Of a stretch of DNA of 10,481 nucleotides, positions 7,171 to 10,481 are shown piece after piece. The DNA is from Candidatus Hydrothermarchaeota archaeon (lineage in GTDB: Archaea > Hydrothermarchaeota > Hydrothermarchaeia > Hydrothermarchaeales > BMS3B). Each line of letters starts with the position of its first letter. Within the stretch, counting starts at the first letter, position 1. The notes beneath the pieces were generated by a model. It saw only the letters and a list, made by a program, of their open reading frames with translations. It was not told the DNA's origin and ran no database searches. Position numbers and translations under genes: made by a program. The DNA is taken from assembly GCA_015521945.1 (NCBI GenBank), contig WANG01000031.1, forward strand, positions 1 to 10,481, in the 5' to 3' direction.

Positions 7171-7176
7171 AAAAAA
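7161..7176 (-). terminator. Double T-tract terminator after the ftsZ operon
   Basis: Read on the minus strand, a T6 run (7171-7176) and a T5 run (7161-7165) lie 7-23 bp beyond the TGA of the winged-helix gene. T-runs of this kind are the usual archaeal termination signal. The same bases supply the BRE/TATA of the cytochrome operon. Confidence 0.55.
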
Positions 7177-7183
7177 GAGTGGG

Positions 7184-7438
7184 TCAGGAATCCCTGATGC
7201 GCAGGTGTATGGGGTAGTAGTAGTTGATCCCGTTTATCTCGGTTTTTCGCAGGTACTTGTGCAGCATGTTGTGGTAGATGAACATCCTGACATGGGAGTC
7301 AGAGACCCTGTAGCCCTGCTGCCTGAGCCTCTCGCCTATCTCCGTGCCGCTGAGCTTCTCTCCCTCCTTGAAGACCTCAAGGATGGCTCTGATTTTTCTT
7401 GACATGTTTCCGAACTTTTTGGCTCTTCTCGCCTTCAT
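7184..7438 (-). CDS. Small winged-helix DNA-binding protein
   Basis: An 84-aa basic protein, last gene of the ftsZ unit. The N-terminus (MKARRAKKFGNMSRK) is highly positive. Residues about 14-24 form helix 1 (RKIRAILEVFK). About 29-40 (LSGTEIGERLR) and 45-62 (VSDSHVRMFIYHNMLHKYL) look like the helix-turn-helix, and about 65-80 (KTEINGINYYYPIHLRI) like a beta wing. This suggests a dimeric transcription factor; the target is unknown, though autoregulation of the division operon is an obvious possibility. Its ATG overlaps the TGA of the preceding gene as ATGA, indicating translational coupling. An internal Met at position 12 is an alternative start. I do not recognise a named family. Confidence 0.75.
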   Translation of the reverse strand: MKARRAKKFGNMSRKIRAILEVFKEGEKLSGTEIGERLRQQGYRVSDSHVRMFIYHNMLHKYLRKTEINGINYYYPIHLRIRDS

Positions 7439-7917
7439 TGGCAGGCAACCCCCTGCTTCTCATCCACTGATATCATGTCCTTTATCCCCGCTATCCTCTC
7501 AAACACCGCCGCACCACCGCGCCTTGCAGCGCCTCCCGCGAGAGCCTCGTTCATCAGCTCGTCCACGATGTTCAGTACCTTGCGCTGGCTGTGGAAGTAA
7601 CCCAGAGCCCCTAAGGGTATCACGGCGAGGGTGTACCCATCTGCATCCCTTACCATGCTCAGCCCGGGAAACGCCCTCCTGAGCATCTCACGGAGGCTCT
7701 GCTGCCTCCTGCTCTTGGCAACCAAGTAAACCCCGTCCTCCTTTACACCGTAAACCACAGCCGTCTCCACGCCCTCACGCTGCAGAAGCCAGTCCACCAC
7801 CCTGGGCATCTGCCCGAGGTCCTCGTTGCGCAGGAATTCAACGTTCAGCATCACCAGCTCGTCCTTGGTGGCCATGTTGGCGACCAGCTCCCGCACCACC
7901 TTCTCCCTATCGCTCAC
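7435..7917 (-). CDS. Stand-alone DHHA1-like domain protein, function unknown
   Basis: A 160-aa protein. Residues about 25-105 resemble the C-terminal DHHA1 part of archaeal DHH-family phosphoesterases: FLRNEDLGQMPRVVDWLL, then VETAVVYGV and VYLVAKSR, an LREMLRRAF helix, and a final AVIPLGAL. In true DHHA1 domains the stretch before the last strand carries a GGH nucleic-acid-binding motif; here that place reads RDADGYTLAV, so the motif is missing. The catalytic DHH domain is also absent and is not encoded upstream. This suggests a protein that has kept the fold but not the activity. The tail (about 126-160) is Ala/Gly-rich and then mixed. The start is GTG at 7917 with GGAGGG 6 nt upstream, lying within the end of the preceding ORF; the stop overlaps the next gene. 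The DHHA1 link is from pattern memory and is moderate; the reading frame itself is secure. Confidence 0.8.
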   Translation of the reverse strand: MSDREKVVRELVANMATKDELVMLNVEFLRNEDLGQMPRVVDWLLQREGVETAVVYGVKEDGVYLVAKSRRQQSLREMLRRAFPGLSMVRDADGYTLAVIPLGALGYFHSQRKVLNIVDELMNEALAGGAARRGGAAVFERIAGIKDMISVDEKQGVACQ

Positions 7918-7920
7918 AGC

Positions 7921-8076
7921 CTATCCCTCCAGAATCTGCTTTATCACCACGAATCCTGCTCCCTCCACGGGTATCAGCACGTAGTTCAGGATACGGGCGT
8001 CCCCGGATGGACACAGAAGGGAGTAGGTCCGCCTCGGACCGTACTCCCCGAGCCTTCTTTCCTCAACTGCCTGCAT
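7921..8076 (-). CDS. Small 51-residue protein between ftsZ and the DHHA1-like gene
   Basis: An ORF of 51 codons fills most of the gap between its neighbours. The protein begins MQAVEERRLGEYGPRRTYSL and ends in VLIPVEGAGFVVIKQILEG. It is charged at the N-terminus and beta/hydrophobic in the second half (RILNYVLIPV, FVVIKQIL), a plausible small beta-strand-rich fold. It has one cysteine and no membrane segment. The ATG follows a G-rich run (GGGGGGTAGAGGG) 22 nt after the ftsZ stop, and its stop codon is 3 nt before the next gene, so it fits the operon tightly. The next gene's Shine-Dalgarno sits in its last codons. I do not recognise the family. The support is position, spacing and an open frame. 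Confidence 0.65.
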   Translation of the reverse strand: MQAVEERRLGEYGPRRTYSLLCPSGDARILNYVLIPVEGAGFVVIKQILEG

Positions 8077-8098
8077 CCCTCTACCCCCCACTGCAGCT

Positions 8099-9265
8099 TC
8101 AGAGGATGTAGTCTATCCCGAGATTTGCCATCATGGCGGGCACTTCTCTCTCAATCGGCTGAGACGTGCTGTGCCTCCTGTAGCTTGAGAAGCCGCCCCT
8201 TCGCCTGGGTATCTGAATCTCCGTGGTGCTCCTCCTGGGACCCATTATGTCAGGGGAGTGCACCCCCGTCATTATCACCATCACCTGCACCATGCCGTTG
8301 AACTCCGGGTCTATCCTGGCACCCCAGACCACGTTGGAGTCCTCGGTGAGGTAAGCTGAGACCACCTCACCTATCTTCGTTGCCTCGGCGAGGGTGAGGT
8401 CCTCTCCGCCAGTTATGTGAACCAGCGCACCCGTGGCACCGTGGTAGTCCACGTCAAGCAGCGGGTTCTGGAGGGCATGCATCACCGCCTCCTCGGCGCG
8501 GTTGCGGGTGTCGCTCTCACCCAGCCCTATCATGGCTATGCCGTGCTTTGAGCCGTCCTGCATCACCGCACGCACGTCGGCAAAGTCCAGGTTCACCAGG
8601 CTGGGCAGGTATATGGTCTCGGTTATGCCCTTGACCATCCTGGAGAGCACCTCGTCGGCAACCAGGAAGGCGTCGTTAATCGGGAGGTCGGGAACGAACC
8701 CCAGGAGCTTGTTGTTGTCTATGACAACAACGCTGTCCGCATGCTCCCTGAGCTTGGAAAGCGCCTCCTTCGCCTTGGGTATCCTGGCACCCTCTATCTT
8801 GAAGGGCATGGTAACCGCGCCGACAACCACGGCACCCGCATCCTTGGCCACCTCGGCAACCACAGGAAGGGAACCGCTCCCTGTCCCACCTCCAAGCCCC
8901 CCTGTTACGAAGGCTAAGTCAACACCCTCAAGAATCTCCTTGAGAGCAGGTTTCGCCTCAATTGCCGCAGCCTCGCCCTTCGCAGGGTCACCTCCTGCTC
9001 CAAGCCCCCTGGTTATCTCGTACCCTATAAGCACCTTCTTGTCAGCGCTTATCTGGGTGAGATGCTGCTTGTCCGTGTTTATGGCTATGAGCTGCGCGCC
9101 CTTTATGCCCAGCTGCGCCAGACGGTTGATGGTGTTGTTCCCTGCACCGCCGCAGCCGACCACAACTATCCTCGCCTCGCCTATCTCCTTATCCAGCGCA
9201 TCGCTGACGCTGGAGCCACCCTTTGACTCAGCTTCCGCTCTCACTTTACTTATTATGCTGTCCAT
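8099..9265 (-). CDS. ftsZ: Cell-division GTPase FtsZ, archaeal FtsZ2 type
   Basis: A tubulin-family GTPase that polymerises at midcell to build the division ring; 388 aa, normal length. The nucleotide-binding signature GGLGGGTGSGS lies at about 113-123, and VVVGCGGAGNNTINRL at about 34-49. The T7 loop NLDFADVRAVM supplies the catalytic Asp. Several stretches match the archaeal FtsZ2 branch rather than FtsZ1: INTDKQHL, VVIDNNKLLGFVPDLPI, LDVDYHGATGALVHITGG, VVWGARID, MGP after the core, and the N-terminal MDSIISK pattern. A basic linker (PRRRGGFSSYRRH) leads to a conserved-looking tail, LGIDYIL; related archaeal tails such as GVDVI are proposed to contact SepF, which is not encoded here. A two-residue insertion (DGSKHG) follows the T7 loop. 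The ATG at 9265 is preceded by a GGGGG run and a BRE/TATA promoter. Three small genes follow in the same direction. Confidence 0.97.
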   Translation of the reverse strand: MDSIISKVRAEAESKGGSSVSDALDKEIGEARIVVVGCGGAGNNTINRLAQLGIKGAQLIAINTDKQHLTQISADKKVLIGYEITRGLGAGGDPAKGEAAAIEAKPALKEILEGVDLAFVTGGLGGGTGSGSLPVVAEVAKDAGAVVVGAVTMPFKIEGARIPKAKEALSKLREHADSVVVIDNNKLLGFVPDLPINDAFLVADEVLSRMVKGITETIYLPSLVNLDFADVRAVMQDGSKHGIAMIGLGESDTRNRAEEAVMHALQNPLLDVDYHGATGALVHITGGEDLTLAEATKIGEVVSAYLTEDSNVVWGARIDPEFNGMVQVMVIMTGVHSPDIMGPRRSTTEIQIPRRRGGFSSYRRHSTSQPIEREVPAMMANLGIDYIL

Positions 9266-9324
9266 GCTTTAAACCCCCTGTTATTCATATATTCACACAT
9301 GTTCAATCTATTCACAAGGGTGAG

Positions 9325-9340
9325 TATATAAATTTTTCGG
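9325..9340 (-). promoter_or_regulatory. BRE/TATA promoter of the ftsZ operon
   Basis: The minus strand reads CCGAAAAA (BRE, 9333-9340) running into TTTATATA (9325-9332). Transcription should start near 9302, giving a leader of about 37 nt that contains the GGGGG site before the ATG. Confidence 0.75.
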
Positions 9341-9352
9341 AGGTGCCTGTTG

Positions 9353-9367
9353 CGCAAGGTATATATA
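9353..9367 (+). promoter_or_regulatory. BRE/TATA promoter of the divergent winged-helix gene
   Basis: GCGCAAGG (BRE-like, 9353-9360) leads into TATATATA (9360-9367). The predicted start is near 9390, about 27 nt before the ATG at 9417. It stands back to back with the ftsZ promoter. Confidence 0.65.
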
Positions 9368-9416
9368 GGCAGCATGTTCACAGAAATCTGCAAACAGATA
9401 ATGAAGAGTGATTATC

Positions 9417-9980
9417 ATGGAGTACGTGGAGCTGGTGCTTGAGACCCGGGATTCGGGAGGGAGCACCCGTCTTAGGCTGGAGGGTCTGGAGCACGAGGAG
9501 GTGAAGGAGCGCGTTCTCAGGCACCTCAACTACGTTTTCGGCTCCGAGAGGTTTGTTGATGTTGTGATATCCGCCAGGGACGAGGAGAGCGAGGTGGTGC
9601 GGGAGTTCAGAAAGCTCACCAGAGCCAGAGCCTTCAGCAGGGTGATGGAGTTCATCAACTACCTGTACGGTGTTGAGGAGCCGGAAGCCGCTGCGCACGA
9701 GGAGGCGGAGGACTGGGTGGAGAAGCATGTGAGCAGTGGCATGACCCAGAAGGAGAAGCTGCTCCTGCTGCTTAAGCATCACCACAGGGGGAAGTGGGTG
9801 CGCTCCCAGGAGCTCAGGGAGGAGTACGAGGCGCTCTTCGGGGAGAGGATAAAGCTCAGCAGCATCTCCACCTACTTGGCGAGGTTCCATGAGGCAGGGC
9901 TGCTTGAGAGGAGAGGCTCAAGAGCACAGTGGGAGTACAGACTGACCAATAATGTAAAGGAGACCTCCTCCCGCATCTAA
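9417..9980 (+). CDS. Winged-helix transcriptional regulator divergent from ftsZ
   Basis: A 187-aa protein from the ATG at 9417. An in-frame GTG at 9408 would add three residues; 9417 is preferred because AGTGAT lies 4 nt upstream as a Shine-Dalgarno-like site. Residues 1-52 (VELVLETRDSGGSTRLRL...FVDVVISARDE) form a small mixed domain I do not recognise. About 55-105 is helical and highly acidic near 86-100, probably a linker or dimerisation region. About 109-176 is a winged helix: MTQKEKLLLLLKHH, WVRSQELREEYEALF, IKLSSISTYLARFHEAGLLERR (recognition helix within SSISTYLARFH), and a wing ending QWEYRLT. This suggests a DNA-binding regulator. The shared intergenic region makes ftsZ and itself natural candidate targets. 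It has no obvious metal- or ligand-binding motif. Confidence 0.8.
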   Translation: MEYVELVLETRDSGGSTRLRLEGLEHEEVKERVLRHLNYVFGSERFVDVVISARDEESEVVREFRKLTRARAFSRVMEFINYLYGVEEPEAAAHEEAEDWVEKHVSSGMTQKEKLLLLLKHHHRGKWVRSQELREEYEALFGERIKLSSISTYLARFHEAGLLERRGSRAQWEYRLTNNVKETSSRI

Positions 9981-9993
9981 CTGGGGGTCTCCT
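9958..9993. terminator. Stem-loop at the junction of convergent genes
   Basis: An 11-bp stem, AGGAGACCTCC (9958-9968) with GGGGGTCTCCT (9983-9993) and one G-U pair, encloses a 14-nt loop carrying the TAA stop of the winged-helix gene. It lies between two convergent genes, as a shared 3' structure would. No T-run follows in either direction, so termination by the usual archaeal route is uncertain; it may be a 3'-end stabiliser. Confidence 0.35.
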
Positions 9994-10007
9994 CCTCTCC
10001 GTGCTCC

Positions 10008-10403
10008 TCACCTTCTCCTTCTCATCGCTAAGTACGCGCCCGCGCTGGTTATGAGCACCGGCAGGGCACCGGCTGGGAACTCGGGGAGACCGCCACCGCC
10101 GCGACCTCCTCCACCGGGACCTCTGCCCCTGCCTCTACCGGTTGTGTCGTTGTTGTTGGCTGCGTTGTTATTGCCAACGTTGTTGTTCGCAACATTATTG
10201 TTGGCGGCGTTGTTGTTGGCTACATTATTATTACCCACATTGTTGTTCGCTGCGTTGTTATTCGCCAGATTGTTGTTAGCAGCGTTGTTATTCGCTGCAT
10301 TGTTGTTGTCCGTCGTGCCGCCTCCCCGCATAGCGCTGACCGTACTTATGGCGCCCAGTACCATGGCAACAACCAGCAGGAGCGTAACCGCCTGCCTCCT
10401 CAT
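10008..10403 (-). CDS. Asn-repeat PEF-CTERM surface protein
   Basis: A 131-aa exported protein. Residues 1-24 form a signal peptide (RRQAVTLLLVVAMVLGAIS then VSA). Residues 33-85 consist of eleven NNN triplets separated by dipeptides (AA, LA, VG, VA). Residues 89-105 are a Gly/Arg-rich linker. The C-terminus is LPEFPAGALPVLITSAGAYL followed by AMRRRR: a PEF motif, a hydrophobic segment and a basic end, the three parts of the archaeal PEF-CTERM sorting signal. Such proteins are thought to be processed by an archaeosortase, which replaces the tail with a membrane lipid; no archaeosortase gene is in the window. The repeat has no Ser or Thr, so it offers no N-glycosylation sequon. There is no Shine-Dalgarno; the TATA box is about 29 bp from the ATG, so the mRNA is probably leaderless or nearly so. 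The function is unknown, perhaps a flexible surface spacer. Confidence 0.8.
   Translation of the reverse strand: MRRQAVTLLLVVAMVLGAISTVSAMRGGGTTDNNNAANNNAANNNLANNNAANNNVGNNNVANNNAANNNVANNNVGNNNAANNNDTTGRGRGRGPGGGGRGGGGLPEFPAGALPVLITSAGAYLAMRRRR
10149..10307 (-). repeat. 15-bp in-frame tandem repeat encoding NNNxx
   Basis: Eleven AAY triplets (33 Asn codons) are spaced every 15 bp, with ten Ala/Val/Leu/Gly dipeptides between them. Asn codons vary between AAC and AAT from unit to unit (AACAACAAT, AATAACAAC, AATAATAAT, AACAATAAT and others), so the DNA has drifted while the protein repeat has stayed intact. Confidence 0.9.
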
Positions 10404-10415
10404 GCATTAATATTC

Positions 10416-10429
10416 AGCCCGCACGGGCT
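10416..10429. promoter_or_regulatory. Palindrome abutting the TATA box of the PEF-CTERM gene (possible operator)
   Basis: AGCCCG-CA-CGGGCT is a perfect inverted repeat with 6-bp arms. It lies immediately downstream of the TATA box and upstream of the predicted start site, where a bound repressor would block TFB or polymerase. No regulator is identified. Confidence 0.4.
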
Positions 10430-10444
10430 ATTTAAATGTTTCGG
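10429..10444 (-). promoter_or_regulatory. BRE/TATA promoter of the PEF-CTERM gene
   Basis: The minus strand reads CCGAAAC (10438-10444) then ATTTAAATA (10429-10437). The BRE half is almost the same as that of ftsZ. The start should fall near 10405, next to the ATG at 10403. Confidence 0.7.
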
Positions 10445-10450
10445 ATATAG

Positions 10451-10472
10451 AAACTTACACCGAAAGTTACAC
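10451..10472. promoter_or_regulatory. Imperfect direct repeat upstream of the PEF-CTERM promoter
   Basis: AAACTTACAC (10451-10460) and AAAGTTACAC (10463-10472) match at 9 of 10 bases with a 12-bp period, starting 7 bp upstream of the BRE. The position suits an activator site. The window ends soon after, so further copies cannot be ruled out. Confidence 0.3.
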
Positions 10473-10481
10473 TCTACCAGC

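Larger units (their letters stand above)
9291..9382. promoter_or_regulatory. Repeated TTCACA/CATGTTCA motifs in the ftsZ divergent intergenic region
   Basis: The heptamer (A/G)TTCACA occurs at 9291-9297, 9310-9316 and 9376-9382. The octamer CATGTTCA occurs at 9298-9305 and 9373-9380. Copies lie close to the predicted transcription starts of both divergent genes. They could be binding sites of a shared regulator; this is inference from repetition and position only. Confidence 0.3.

Noticed and set aside
7921..8098. Remnant of a DHH catalytic domain upstream of the DHHA1-like gene
   Set aside because: The translation shows no DHH or related metal-binding motif, and the region instead holds an intact short ORF in another frame.
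8502..9272. 256-codon plus-strand ORF opposite ftsZ
   Set aside because: It is antisense to an unmistakable ftsZ. Its Ser/Thr/Pro-rich composition is typical of a shadow frame in G+C-rich DNA.
10149..10307. CRISPR-like or minisatellite array
   Set aside because: The period is 15 bp with no spacers, it is strictly in frame, and it encodes a conserved amino-acid repeat within a signal-peptide protein.
10051..10410. Plus-strand Leu-rich ORF
   Set aside because: It is the complement of the Asn repeat (GTT/ATT codons) and lacks protein-like features; the minus-strand gene has a signal peptide, a sorting tail and a promoter.

Overview
The window looks like chromosome from an archaeon, most likely a euryarchaeon. 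Supporting this are an archaeal-type (class I) CCA-adding enzyme, an FtsZ2-type FtsZ, a PEF-CTERM surface-sorting tail (known mainly from methanogens and relatives), and A/T-rich TATA boxes preceded by BRE-like purine stretches at most transcription-unit starts. The DNA is G+C-rich by eye. Arg is often AGG/AGA and Ile often ATA, a codon style common in thermophilic archaea. Two secreted tetraheme c-type cytochromes suggest a respiratory or metal/electron-transferring lineage such as Archaeoglobi, ANME or alkane-oxidising relatives. I cannot fix the genus from sequence alone. No mobile element, CRISPR array, tRNA or rRNA is visible.

Layout. (1) 1-3322, plus strand: a promoter, a large secreted NosD-type beta-helix protein with an Ig-like domain and two tandem lectin-like domains, then an overlapping DUF192 gene. 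(2) 3267-5697, minus strand: mscS followed by cca, overlapping by 17 bp; the cca tail also overlaps the DUF192 tail (convergent). (3) 5771-7165, minus strand: a promoter and short leader, two tandem tetraheme cytochrome paralogues, and a clean stem-loop/T-tract terminator whose loop carries the stop codon. (4) 7184-9340, minus strand: a tight four-gene unit: ftsZ, a 51-residue ORF, a stand-alone DHHA1-like protein, and a small winged-helix protein. (5) 9353-9980, plus strand: a divergent winged-helix regulator sharing the 151-bp intergenic region with ftsZ. (6) 10008-10444, minus strand: a signal-peptide, Asn-repeat, Gly/Arg-rich, PEF-CTERM surface protein with a BRE/TATA promoter and a palindrome abutting the TATA box.

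Themes. The cell surface is strongly represented: the beta-helix protein, the two sequon-rich cytochromes and the PEF-CTERM protein. Cell division is the other theme: ftsZ with three little-known partners and a divergent putative regulator. The most interesting leads are the paired cytochromes, in which exactly four non-motif histidines are conserved for four hemes (a candidate conductive-filament or extracellular electron-transfer pair); the ftsZ operon; and the Asn-repeat PEF-CTERM protein. No gap between genes exceeds about 150 bp.
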